Shown piece by piece: positions 34,923 through 43,728 of a stretch of 64,000 bases of DNA. Numbering within the stretch: position 1 is the first letter of the stretch; each line of letters starts with the position of its first letter. Source of the stretch: DTU053 sp012520115 (GTDB lineage: Bacteria; Bacillota; Clostridia; Oscillospirales; Acutalibacteraceae); contig JBMNNB010000001.1 of the NCBI GenBank assembly GCA_050953725.1, forward strand, positions 496,001-560,000, read 5' to 3'. The translations under genes and the position numbers were made by a program. A model generated the notes under the pieces. It saw nothing but the letters and a program-made list of their open reading frames with translations. It did no database searches and had not been told where the DNA came from.

Positions 34923-36260
34923 ATGAAGAAGTTCAAATCTGTTGTTGCAATACTACTCGTTGTTGCAATGCTTGCAGTATATGCACCTCTTGCTTCAGCC
35001 GTTAATCTGAAGTCCTGAAGTGCAGGTCAGCCCGGAACCGGCGACATGAATAATGACGGCAAGGTTTTAGCTGACGATGCCCGTCTGGCATTGCGCCATG
35101 CTGCAAAGATTCAGACGTTTTCTTCTTCGTCTGATGCATTTAAGGCAGGCGATATCAACGATGACAAAAAAGTCACTTCCATGGACGCCCGTCAAATCCT
35201 GCGTTATGCCGCAGGTCTTGACTCTCATCCCGATGCAGACATTGACTATCGGGATAAGGAACCTCAGAAGGTAAAAAATACTATTAAGCTGTATTCCGAT
35301 GCCTTAAAAAATATCAAGTCCGGCAGTAATATGACTGGCAGCACCTTCACTCAGACCCTGAGTTCCAAGGCTGACATGTCTCTTTCATGGCTGTTAAAGA
35401 GTATGATCAGAACCCTCGGAGAAGACCCTGATGAACTTGAAAAGGGCTTCAACAACCCCCCGGAAAAAACTGCTGAAACTTACTTTGACATTAATACTAC
35501 CAGGAGCAATTTGCCGCCGTATAATTCCCTCAACGTAAACATAAATGAGAATTCACCGGTTATTTACGGTTCTAAGCAGATAGACACCAATGCCTACTAT
35601 CTCTACTTTAACCCCGAAAACTACGGAGTACAGAACAGCGTATATGCCAGTGCGCTTCCCATTGAGAACTTTAAGATGCTCGAAAACCCCCAGAATATGC
35701 TGGGTGACGAAAGCGGCACATTTGACGACTTCTTAGAAGTAAAGAGCCAGTCCATTAAGTTTAACAGCGGTTATATTAAGTTTACCCTTGATACAGCCGA
35801 TAATCTCGACACAGTCGAATATTACTGCAATGCGACTGCCTCTTACAGGTTTGCTTTCTTCGGTAATAACCAGTTGTATATGGATATGAAGGTCTCAATC
35901 GAAATGACTCAGGTCTATGACTTCAATAAGGAAATTACCCTCGACATCAGCGATACGGTTAAGTCCGACATAACCGGAGTAAATCTCTTTAAGGGCAACG
36001 AATCCGACCCCTTTATGGCACTCACACCGGAGGATCTTGCCAATCCGTATAAGATTACAGTTCCCGTAGGCACCAATCTCAGAGTTGCGCTTGTGACCGA
36101 GGGCGGCGTGATTGTGCCCCATGTCCCAAAGCTTATTCCTCCTCAGGACACTACATTCCCTTCCAATCAGATGCTTCTTGTACATCAGGACGGCACAAAT
36201 CTCACCAGAATTAATTTGATTACAAGGGACGCTACCTTAAGTATTATAAGTATTACCTGA
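34923..36260 (+). pseudogene. Secreted dockerin protein interrupted by an in-frame TGA
   Basis: From ATG 34923 (AGGGG upstream) the frame encodes a clear signal peptide (FKSVVAILLVVAMLAVYAPLASA) and NLKS, then meets TGA at 35016-35018. The same frame continues open for 1.2 kb: a dockerin with loops DMNNDGKVLADD and DINDDKKVTSMD, then about 340 residues of unrecognised, Asn/Asp/Ser-rich sequence. An internal ATG at 35046 could start translation but the product would lack its leader and part of the first loop context. No frameshift is needed: one base change would restore a 445-residue secreted protein. Read-through, nonsense mutation and sequence error are all possible. Confidence 0.7.
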
Positions 36261-36280
36261 TCTGACACAAACTCAATATG

Positions 36281-36306
36281 CGGCGGCTTTAAGCCGCCGT
36301 TTTTCT
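36281..36306 (+). terminator. Terminator after the dockerin gene
   Basis: Perfect CGGCGGC/GCCGCCG stem with a TTTAA loop followed by five T. Confidence 0.9.
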
Positions 36307-36399
36307 TGCCTGCGATTGAATTATTCGGCTCGATATGATAAACTTTCTTAGTCGAAGAATTTGCCGTATTACAGGCAAAGGCAGTATTAAGGAGTAAAA

Positions 36400-38301
36400 A
36401 TGGCTTTAGTTTCGGTACAAAACCTTGAAATGAGCTTTTCCGACAGGCTGATTTTCACGGCTTCAAATATAGATATAAGTGACGGCGACCGCATAGGCTT
36501 CATCGGCGAAAACGGCAGCGGCAAAACCACCTTTTTAAGGCTGCTCTGCGGCGAGATTGAGTCCACAAGCGGCCTTATTGCCATATCGAGGAGTGCTAAA
36601 ATCGGCTATGCCGAGCAGCATGCCTGCCGTGACCCGAATAAGACCGCATATGAAGAAATGCTGACGGTCTTTTCGCATTTAATCGAAATGGAAAAGGAGC
36701 TTGAAAGCCTCCATATTAAAATAGAAAAGGCAAAGGGCGAGGAATTAACCCAACTCATAGCAAAGCAGGACGCCCTGAATGAGCGCTTTCAGAACGAAGG
36801 GGGCCTTACATATAAAAGCATGGCTATGTCCGCCTTGCTGGGTCTCGGCTTTTCCGAAGCGGAGGTCAATCTGCCCGTCGGCGCTTTGAGCGGCGGCCAG
36901 AGGACAAAAATCAGCCTCGGCAAGCTGCTTTTGTCCGATTCCGACCTGATGCTCCTCGACGAGCCCACAAACCACCTCGACATTAACAGCGTCGAATGGC
37001 TCGAGGGCTTTTTGCAGAAATTTAAAGGAGCCTTCATTGTAATCTCCCACGACAGATATTTCCTCGACAGGGTGACCGAAAAGACCCTTGAGATTTACGG
37101 CAAAAAGCTTTATCTCGGCAAAGGCTCCTTCACAAGATACATGCAGCTTAAAGAGGAAAGACTGCTCGCAGAACAAAGAGAGTATGAGAAATATCGAAAG
37201 GAAATAAAACGGCTTGAGGGCATAATCGAGCAGCAGCGCAGTTTTAACCGTGAGCGCAACTACATTGTGATAGCAAGCCGTGAAAAGCAGATAGAGCGCA
37301 TTAAGGCCCAGATGGGCGCCCCGCCCGTTAAGGAGTCAAAGGCGATAAGGCTTAAATTCGAGGAAAAAATCGAAAGCCCGAACGAAGTGCTGACAGTACG
37401 GGAAATTTCAAAGGCCTTCGGCGACAAAAGGCTCTTTTCGGATGTATCCTTTACCTTGAGGAAGGCTGAAAGGCTCATAATCGTAGGCCCAAACGGCTGC
37501 GGCAAGTCAACAATGCTCAAAATCATAGCAAAGCTGCTGCCGCCCGATTCAGGCAGCGTGTTCTACGGCCCGAACATTATCACCGGCTACTTCGACCAGA
37601 CTCAGGATAACTTAAACGCCGAAAACACGGTTATAGAGGAAGTCTATTCCTCCTGCCTGGACAAGACCATACCGGAGCTTCGAAACTATCTTGCCGCCTT
37701 TAACTTCGTCGGCGAGGACATCGACAAAAGGGTAGGCAGTCTAAGCGGCGGCGAAAAGGCAAAGCTGTCCATGTTAAAGCTGATGCTTCGCAGACCCAAC
37801 CTTCTGATTCTGGACGAGCCGACAAACCACCTTGATATAATGTCAAGGCAGGCTCTTGAACAGGCTCTCCTTGATTACAACGGAACCATTATCGCCGTAT
37901 CCCACGACCGTTATTTCATAAACAAGCTCGCAACGGGCATCCTCGCCTTTACAAACGACTGCGTTAAGGAAATCAGCGGCAACTATGATGCGTTTTTAGC
38001 CTCACAGCAGCAGGAGAGCGCAACGCAGGAAAAGCCGCAGAAGAAGGTCAGTTTATACAGGCAAAGAAAAGAAGAGGAAAGCCTCAGAAGAAAGCGGCAG
38101 ACAAGGCTTAAAAATATAGAAGCCGAGCTGAGCGAAATCTCAAAGGCGGTTGAGGAAATCAATGCACATCTCCAAACACAGGAGGTCGCTTCCGACTATG
38201 AGAAAGTGACTGAACTTACCATGCAGCTTTCCGAATATGCGGAGAAAGAAGAAACTCTGCTGAGCGAATTTCTGGAGCTTGAAGAAATTTTGAATGCATA
38301 A
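36400..38301 (+). CDS. ABC-F family ATPase
   Basis: A 633-residue soluble protein with two ABC domains and no membrane segment. Walker A motifs are GENGSGKT (about residue 40) and GPNGCGKS (about 365); signatures are LSGGQRTKIS and LSGGEKAKLS; Walker B/Glu are LLDEPTNHLD and LILDEPTNHLD. The linker between domains is the charged helical arm typical of ABC-F, and a C-terminal coiled coil is present. ABC-F proteins act on the ribosome, either easing stalled translation or protecting against antibiotics; which applies here cannot be told. It is followed by a trans-editing deacylase, 30 bp later, which also serves translation. Confidence 0.93.
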   Translation: MALVSVQNLEMSFSDRLIFTASNIDISDGDRIGFIGENGSGKTTFLRLLCGEIESTSGLIAISRSAKIGYAEQHACRDPNKTAYEEMLTVFSHLIEMEKELESLHIKIEKAKGEELTQLIAKQDALNERFQNEGGLTYKSMAMSALLGLGFSEAEVNLPVGALSGGQRTKISLGKLLLSDSDLMLLDEPTNHLDINSVEWLEGFLQKFKGAFIVISHDRYFLDRVTEKTLEIYGKKLYLGKGSFTRYMQLKEERLLAEQREYEKYRKEIKRLEGIIEQQRSFNRERNYIVIASREKQIERIKAQMGAPPVKESKAIRLKFEEKIESPNEVLTVREISKAFGDKRLFSDVSFTLRKAERLIIVGPNGCGKSTMLKIIAKLLPPDSGSVFYGPNIITGYFDQTQDNLNAENTVIEEVYSSCLDKTIPELRNYLAAFNFVGEDIDKRVGSLSGGEKAKLSMLKLMLRRPNLLILDEPTNHLDIMSRQALEQALLDYNGTIIAVSHDRYFINKLATGILAFTNDCVKEISGNYDAFLASQQQESATQEKPQKKVSLYRQRKEEESLRRKRQTRLKNIEAELSEISKAVEEINAHLQTQEVASDYEKVTELTMQLSEYAEKEETLLSEFLELEEILNA

Positions 38302-38331
38302 AGAGAATACAAACATAATCCGGAGGACGAA

Positions 38332-38796
38332 ATGGCTATCGAAAAAGTAAGAGAGTTTTTCAAACAATATAATTGTGAGGACAAGATACTCGAATTTGAC
38401 GTTTCGAGCGCAACGGTGCAGCTTGCGGCACAGGCTCTGGGCTGCCCGCCTGAAAGAATAGCAAAGAGCCTGACCTTCAAGACCGACAACGCTGTTATTA
38501 TGGTTGTGGCCGCCGGCGACGCAAGGGTCGACAACAAAAAGTACAAGGAATGCTTCGGTACCAAGGCAAAAATGCTCAGCGCCGAAGAGGTTGAGGAGCT
38601 TGTGGGCTACGCAGTGGGCGGAGTTTGTCCCTTCGCCGTAAACGACGGTGTTGATGTATATCTCGATGAATCCTTAAAACGCTTTGAAACCGTATTTCCC
38701 GCCTGCGGCAGCTCGAACAGTGCCATTGAGCTGAAATTGAGCGAGCTGGAGTTTTACTCAAACGCAAAAGCATGGGTTGATGTGTGTAAGCTGTAA
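38332..38796 (+). CDS. YbaK/EbsC family aminoacyl-tRNA deacylase
   Basis: A 154-residue protein of the prolyl-tRNA-synthetase editing-domain superfamily. Conserved stretches are AQALGCPPERIAKSLTFK with the active-site lysine, VVAAGDARVDNKKYKECFG, and GYAVGGVCPFAVNDGV. Such proteins hydrolyse mis-charged tRNAs (for example Cys- or Ala-tRNA-Pro). GGAGGA precedes the ATG. Its position between an ABC-F ATPase and an XRE regulator suggests co-transcription with the former. Confidence 0.9.
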   Translation: MAIEKVREFFKQYNCEDKILEFDVSSATVQLAAQALGCPPERIAKSLTFKTDNAVIMVVAAGDARVDNKKYKECFGTKAKMLSAEEVEELVGYAVGGVCPFAVNDGVDVYLDESLKRFETVFPACGSSNSAIELKLSELEFYSNAKAWVDVCKL

Positions 38797-38813
38797 TAAA
38801 AGGGGAGGCGCTT

Positions 38814-39425
38814 ATGAGTTCCGAATTCGGTTCCCGTCTTACTTCGTTAAGGCATGAAAGGGGCGTCAGCCAGAAGGACGTGGCAGAGGCCCTCGGTGTG
38901 TCGCAGGCGCTGCTCTCACACTATGAAAAGGGAATAAGAGAATGCGGCCTTGACTTTGTACGCAGGGCCAGCAATTACTATGATGTAACGGCAGACTATC
39001 TCCTCGGTCTTAGCGAAAACCGCAGGGGACTCAGCGACCTTTTCGAGAGCAACGAGCTTCCTCAGGACGAGGATATGAAGATGCAGACCATTTACAGGGC
39101 AATTATCAAGCTCGGCGAGATTATGACCGCAAGCGGCGGAAGAAAGGCTGAAAGCGTGAGATGGTATCTTGCCTTCAGCGCCTATCATCTGCTGTCGCAG
39201 GGCAGGGAGGCGGGCATCGTGCCGGACAGCTGGTTCGACATCAGAAAGGACGCCGCCGCAACCGCATCGAGCGCAATGGTCAGTTTCTTTTCCGATATAT
39301 ATAAAAAGCAGGAGCTTTCAGACGAAGGCGGCGACTGCATTTCGGACATCCTCGTGTTCAAAACCCTTATAAATAACTGCGAAAAGCAGATTAAAAGCAC
39401 ACTGTCCGACATCATAAAATCATAA
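38814..39425 (+). CDS. XRE family transcriptional regulator
   Basis: A 203-residue protein. Residues 5-65 form a classic Cro/cI helix-turn-helix: RLTSLRHERGVSQKDVAEAL, GVSQALLSHYEKGIREC, then YYDVTADYLLGLS. The remaining 135 residues are mainly helical and unrecognised, perhaps a dimerisation or ligand domain. The ATG has AGGGGAGG upstream and lies 17 bp after ybaK. No target site could be identified. Confidence 0.88.
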   Translation: MSSEFGSRLTSLRHERGVSQKDVAEALGVSQALLSHYEKGIRECGLDFVRRASNYYDVTADYLLGLSENRRGLSDLFESNELPQDEDMKMQTIYRAIIKLGEIMTASGGRKAESVRWYLAFSAYHLLSQGREAGIVPDSWFDIRKDAAATASSAMVSFFSDIYKKQELSDEGGDCISDILVFKTLINNCEKQIKSTLSDIIKS

Positions 39426-39458
39426 GCTATTGATTATTCACTGCGGTTTACTTATAAT

Positions 39459-39520
39459 AAAGGCAGAAGGTAAGCAGACGTCTTTTTTGCGTCGGTTTGC
39501 ATTTCTGCCTTTTATTTTTT
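39459..39520 (+). terminator. Large hairpin terminator between XRE gene and eno
   Basis: Outer stem AAAGGCAGAA/TTCTGCCTTT with an inner AGACG/CGTC-type stem and a following T-run. The long, two-part stem could also bring regulation, but termination is the simple reading. Confidence 0.75.
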
Positions 39521-39634
39521 GCTCCGGAGGTTGCTTAACGCTAACCGTGCAAAAGGCAGACCCGGTCCTTACATATTTAAGCAAAAACAGGAAATATATA
39601 ATATATAATGAAAAGTAAAAAAGGGGTTGATTTA

Positions 39635-40933
39635 ATGGCAGGTACATCGATAGCAAAGGTAAGAGCAAGGGAGATAATCGATTCAAGAGGCAATCCCACC
39701 GTAGAAGCCGATGTAATCCTTGAAAACGGCATAGTCGGCACCGCCGCAGTGCCCTCGGGTGCCTCAACGGGCGCATTCGAGGCCGTGGAACTTCGTGACG
39801 GCGACAAGAGCAGATTCGGCGGCAAGGGTGTTTCAAAGGCAGTAGCCAATGTAAACGGCATTATAAATGATGAGCTTGTCGGAATGAGCGTTTTCAGGCA
39901 GGCGGACATCGATCTGACTATGATTCAGCTTGACGGCACCGAGAACAAGGGTAATCTCGGCGCAAATGCCATACTCTCCGTATCCTTAGCAGCGGCTAAG
40001 GCGGCGGCAAATGCACTCGGCATGCCCCTTTACCGCTATATCGGCGGCTGTGACGCAAGAACCCTGCCCGTGCCCATGATGAATATTCTTAACGGCGGTG
40101 CACATGCCTCCAACAACGTGGACATACAGGAGTTCATGATTATGCCCATCGGCGCTGAGTGCTTTGCCGAGGCTCTCAGACGCTGCACCGAGGTCTTCCA
40201 TTGTCTTAAAAAGGTACTCGATAATAACGGCCTTTCAACTGCGGTAGGCGATGAGGGCGGCTTTGCCCCCAACCTCGACAGCGAGGAGGAAGCCCTTGAC
40301 GCCATTCTCGAAGCCATAAAGAAGGCAGGCTATCAGCCCGGCACCGAATTTAAAATCGCAATCGACGCCGCCTCCACGGAGTGGTACAGAGATGACGGCA
40401 CCTACTTTTTGCCGAAGCAGAAGAAAAAGTTGACCCGTGATGAGCTGATTTCTTACTGGGAGAATCTCATTGACAAATACCCGATAATCTCCCTTGAAGA
40501 CCCGGTAGGCGAGGAGGACTGGGAGGGCTGGCAGAGCATTACAAGGAAGCTCGGCGCAAGGCTCCAGCTTGTAGGCGACGACTTATTCGTAACCAACACA
40601 AAGAGGCTAAAAAAGGGCATTGAGGTAAAGGCCGCCAACTCGATTCTGGTAAAGCTCAATCAGATAGGCAGCCTGACTGAAACCCTCGATGCAATCAAAA
40701 CCGCACAAAGGGCAAATTACACAGCCATCATTTCTCACCGCTCAGGCGAGACGGAGGACACAACTATCGCCGACCTGGCTGTCGCCCTGTCCGCAGGCCA
40801 GATAAAGACGGGCGCCCCCTCAAGAAGCGAAAGAGTCGCAAAGTACAACAGGTTGGTCAGAATAGAGGAGGAAATCGGCAGGCCCGCAGTATATCCCGGC
40901 CGCACGGCATTTTACAATATCGACCTCGATTAA
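39635..40933 (+). CDS. eno: Enolase
   Basis: About 432 residues from ATG 39635 (GGGGTTGA upstream); the in-frame ATG at 39608 lacks a ribosome site. Canonical motifs are AREIIDSRGNPTVEADV, VPSGASTGAFEAVELRDGD, MNILNGGAHASNNVDIQEFMI split over the metal site, SLEDPVGEEDWEGW, GDDLFVTN, LVKLNQIGSLTET with the catalytic lysine and SHRSGETEDTTIADLAV. It converts 2-phosphoglycerate to phosphoenolpyruvate. Single gene, bracketed by terminators. Confidence 0.98.
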   Translation: MAGTSIAKVRAREIIDSRGNPTVEADVILENGIVGTAAVPSGASTGAFEAVELRDGDKSRFGGKGVSKAVANVNGIINDELVGMSVFRQADIDLTMIQLDGTENKGNLGANAILSVSLAAAKAAANALGMPLYRYIGGCDARTLPVPMMNILNGGAHASNNVDIQEFMIMPIGAECFAEALRRCTEVFHCLKKVLDNNGLSTAVGDEGGFAPNLDSEEEALDAILEAIKKAGYQPGTEFKIAIDAASTEWYRDDGTYFLPKQKKKLTRDELISYWENLIDKYPIISLEDPVGEEDWEGWQSITRKLGARLQLVGDDLFVTNTKRLKKGIEVKAANSILVKLNQIGSLTETLDAIKTAQRANYTAIISHRSGETEDTTIADLAVALSAGQIKTGAPSRSERVAKYNRLVRIEEEIGRPAVYPGRTAFYNIDLD

Positions 40934-40956
40934 GTAATAAACAAGTTAAAATATAA

Positions 40957-40988
40957 AAAGGACTGCTGTGAAACCCACGGCAGTCCTT
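40957..40988 (+). terminator. Terminator after eno
   Basis: Stem AAGGACTGC/GCAGTCCTT with a loop of about 13 nt, followed by TTAATTAA. Confidence 0.75.
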
Positions 40989-41282
40989 TAATTAATCTGA
41001 AAATAAAATATAACCAAATCATATGACAATTAGTAACAATAAGGATTATAAAGTTTTTTTATAATTAAAAAAATTAATAAAAAAGTGCACATTATGGCGA
41101 AACCAATCAGTTAATTTTGAATCATTTGTTAATAAATCTTTACCTATTTCCAACTTTTGCATATGGCACGAAAAAAATTATTTGACGCTGTTTTTTGTGC
41201 AAAGTAAACTAAAATCAACAGTGGTCTGTGCGCATATATATCCATTTATACTGTATGCAATAATAGCAAAAGGAGTGATTTG
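40989..41282 (+). other. AT-rich upstream region of the giant surface protein gene
   Basis: No gene is visible in this strongly AT-rich 294-bp stretch, which has A- and T-tracts that could bend DNA or serve as an UP element. The promoter at 41182-41210 lies in it, giving a leader of about 65 bp. Confidence 0.5.
41182..41210 (+). promoter_or_regulatory. Sigma-A promoter of the giant surface protein
   Basis: TTGACG (41182-41187), 17 bp, TAAACT (41205-41210), preceded by an A-tract. Confidence 0.65.
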
Positions 41283-43727
41283 ATGAAACGACTCAAGAAA
41301 CCCCTAAGCGTGATCCTGGCAACCGTTCTTATTCTTTCCTGTTTTTCGGTAGGCTTTACCGCTATTGCAGCATCACCCAGTGAACTTGCCGAGCTGGCAG
41401 AGGCAATTAAAGCCCATCCGGACGTATCCAACCTCAGCAAGTACAGCGTATCGAACAACAGCGTAACAGTTTCCTCTGACACCAGCGGCGCCATCTGGAA
41501 TGCGGCTGAAAAATTCTATGCGGCTGCACTCTCAACGGCAGTACTCAACACACCTGGTAACAGAAACGACAGTGTCGACAATAATGTCGGTCCCGAAGTT
41601 ATTGCCACACTCAGAAACCAGCTGAATGATGAAGCTTATTTCACAGCTGAAGAATATGCTTCATACAATGTCAACACATTGATTCAGTACTTCGCCGGTA
41701 ACCCCTACAACATAAGAGAAACCGGCTCAACCAGCAGTTTGAGCGCTCAGAACTGCACATTTACGGTTAACCGTACACTTAAGGCTGCACTTCTGTCCTA
41801 CACATCGGTTGACGATGTTCCCGCATCCATAAATACCAGGGCTACATATACATGGGTTCACTCTGTGCGAACGGAATCCACTCGTCGCTGGCACTATCTT
41901 ACGGGCATTAACTATGCCGAAAGCGTGCCGGAGAATAATGTAAAGGCTGACCTCGTAGCTTACAGTGATGCTTTTTCCCCGGAAAATCTTGAGGTTGACC
42001 TTTCAACCCTTACCGACCCCGAGATAGTAGCTCGTTATGAGACAATGAACGCTGCATTGGCTAAAGGAAACCGTTTTGGTTCCGAAGTCTTAGATTACTT
42101 CGGTCTTCTGTCCCTCACGGAAGCTGCAGCTTATGTTGCTAACTTAAAGTACCTTGCAGATATTGCGCAGTTCAGACCTGATGTTAATTACTTTATTAAT
42201 GCTCTTGAGATTGATTACGAGGCCTTGACCCTTCAGGAGCAGAGGGACCTTCGTACAGCTTCAACAACAGTATTCAACCGTCTGAATGCACTTCGCACAA
42301 ACACTGCTTATGCGACCGTCAGACTGTTCTTCGAGGAATACTACGACCTTGATTTCGATGCTATTGATAACTTCCGCACAGCTCTCAATCACAACATCGA
42401 GTGCATCGAGCTTCAAGCGTACAAGGATTACTTCGATGATATAATCGCTAACTTAGTAATCCCCTTTGAGGCTGAAGGCTCACTGCCCAATGATGAATTC
42501 TATGCACTTGTAAATGAGTTCACCTCAAAGTACAATGCCGTTGTCGGCAGCGATGCAAGCAACGTTCCCTTCTACACTACAGCGGCTAAGGTAGAGATCT
42601 TCACAGAAGGTACCGACTATGTCGGCGAATATCTTGATGAACTCTATGCAGAGCGTACCGCAAGAAATCTGCTTGACGATTCCGATCAGTATTACGAGTA
42701 CTTCAATGAGTCCCGTCTTGCACTTGAAGTTGAACTTCTTGACAAGGCTACATTAATTGCCGAATTCAATGCAGGTTATCAGAAGCTTCAGCAGATTAAT
42801 GCATACGACGAAGAGACCCGTATCAGAATCTTCGGCGATTTCTACGGCACAATCGTTGATTTCGTTGACAGCCTCGGCTATGAAATAGCAAACAGACTTG
42901 AAGCACAGCTCAATGTCGCTGCCGAGCGTTATTATGACTACGGCGGAATCAAGCTTATAAACTATAAGGAAGTCAGAGATTTAATCGGTATGGTAGAAAG
43001 GGAGTACTATGCTCCCATTCAGAACACACCGTACAACAATTCCAACATCCAGACAAAATACAACTGGTTAGACCCCGCTCTTGCAGAGTACGATAACTTT
43101 GTAGCCAACAAGGGTCTTATCGGACCTAACGGCACAGGCGGCCACTACAAGTTAGAGGTTGAAATGCCTGTCCGTGTTGTAAGAGAAGACGATGTCATCA
43201 GAATCATAAGCCCCGACCAGGACTATGTGGTAACTGAGGATAAGCTGCTTTCAATTATTGACAAGCTGGATGCGTTCCTCAACAGCCAGGAGTTCGGTAA
43301 GCTTATCGATTACGGTATTGTTGAAGAAACAACAACAGGCGTAACCACCACTAATACAACAATGCCTCCCACCACAACAACACAGCCCGGCACCACCGGT
43401 GAGCCTGAAGAGACAGAACCTCCCGTTCCGCCTATCAATGTACAGCTTCCCGAGGTAAATCAGGCAAAGCTTGCAAGCCTTGGTACTCTTGTACACTTCG
43501 CATCATCGAGAGCTTCCGGTGTCGGTCACAGGATTATAGCCGACAGAGCTGATGTCTTGGTAGCTGTTCTCAACTACCTGCTTAGCGCTTTAGGCGACGA
43601 AGTCTTCATGGCAACCCTCGTAGACGCTCTTGGCGGTCTTTTCGACAGTGATGACGACGAAGAAGAGCCCGAAGAGCCCGAAGAGCCTGAAGAGCCCGGT
43701 GACCCGGTGAGCCCGGGAGCCCGGTGA
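41283..43727 (+). CDS. Large secreted repeat protein, N-terminal part (frameshift at end)
   Basis: ATG 41283 with AAAGGAG upstream opens a signal peptide (PLSVILATVLILSCFSVGFT, cleavage after AIAA) and about 680 residues of helical, Tyr/Asn/Asp-rich sequence with no known domain. A Thr-rich linker (TTTTQPGTTGEPEE) is followed by a helical block (HRIIADRADVLVAVLNYLLSAL) and a DDDEEEPEEPEEPEEP linker. The frame then ends in GDPVSPGAR and TGA at 43725-43727. Removing one G from the GGG at 43715-43717 fuses this to the next frame through PEPGEPEEPSD without a gap. The intact protein would have about 1,666 residues. No sorting signal or cell-wall module is recognised. Confidence 0.75.
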   Translation: MKRLKKPLSVILATVLILSCFSVGFTAIAASPSELAELAEAIKAHPDVSNLSKYSVSNNSVTVSSDTSGAIWNAAEKFYAAALSTAVLNTPGNRNDSVDNNVGPEVIATLRNQLNDEAYFTAEEYASYNVNTLIQYFAGNPYNIRETGSTSSLSAQNCTFTVNRTLKAALLSYTSVDDVPASINTRATYTWVHSVRTESTRRWHYLTGINYAESVPENNVKADLVAYSDAFSPENLEVDLSTLTDPEIVARYETMNAALAKGNRFGSEVLDYFGLLSLTEAAAYVANLKYLADIAQFRPDVNYFINALEIDYEALTLQEQRDLRTASTTVFNRLNALRTNTAYATVRLFFEEYYDLDFDAIDNFRTALNHNIECIELQAYKDYFDDIIANLVIPFEAEGSLPNDEFYALVNEFTSKYNAVVGSDASNVPFYTTAAKVEIFTEGTDYVGEYLDELYAERTARNLLDDSDQYYEYFNESRLALEVELLDKATLIAEFNAGYQKLQQINAYDEETRIRIFGDFYGTIVDFVDSLGYEIANRLEAQLNVAAERYYDYGGIKLINYKEVRDLIGMVEREYYAPIQNTPYNNSNIQTKYNWLDPALAEYDNFVANKGLIGPNGTGGHYKLEVEMPVRVVREDDVIRIISPDQDYVVTEDKLLSIIDKLDAFLNSQEFGKLIDYGIVEETTTGVTTTNTTMPPTTTTQPGTTGEPEETEPPVPPINVQLPEVNQAKLASLGTLVHFASSRASGVGHRIIADRADVLVAVLNYLLSALGDEVFMATLVDALGGLFDSDDDEEEPEEPEEPEEPGDPVSPGAR

Positions 43728-43728
43728 A

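Noticed and set aside
35016..35018. TGA read as selenocysteine or tryptophan
   Set aside because: Other intact genes here end in TGA (for example at 4439), so the code is standard, and no convincing SECIS-like hairpin follows the codon.
43320..43440. Thr/Pro-rich linker as a sortase sorting region
   Set aside because: It is internal, and the protein ends without a sorting motif, membrane helix and basic tail.
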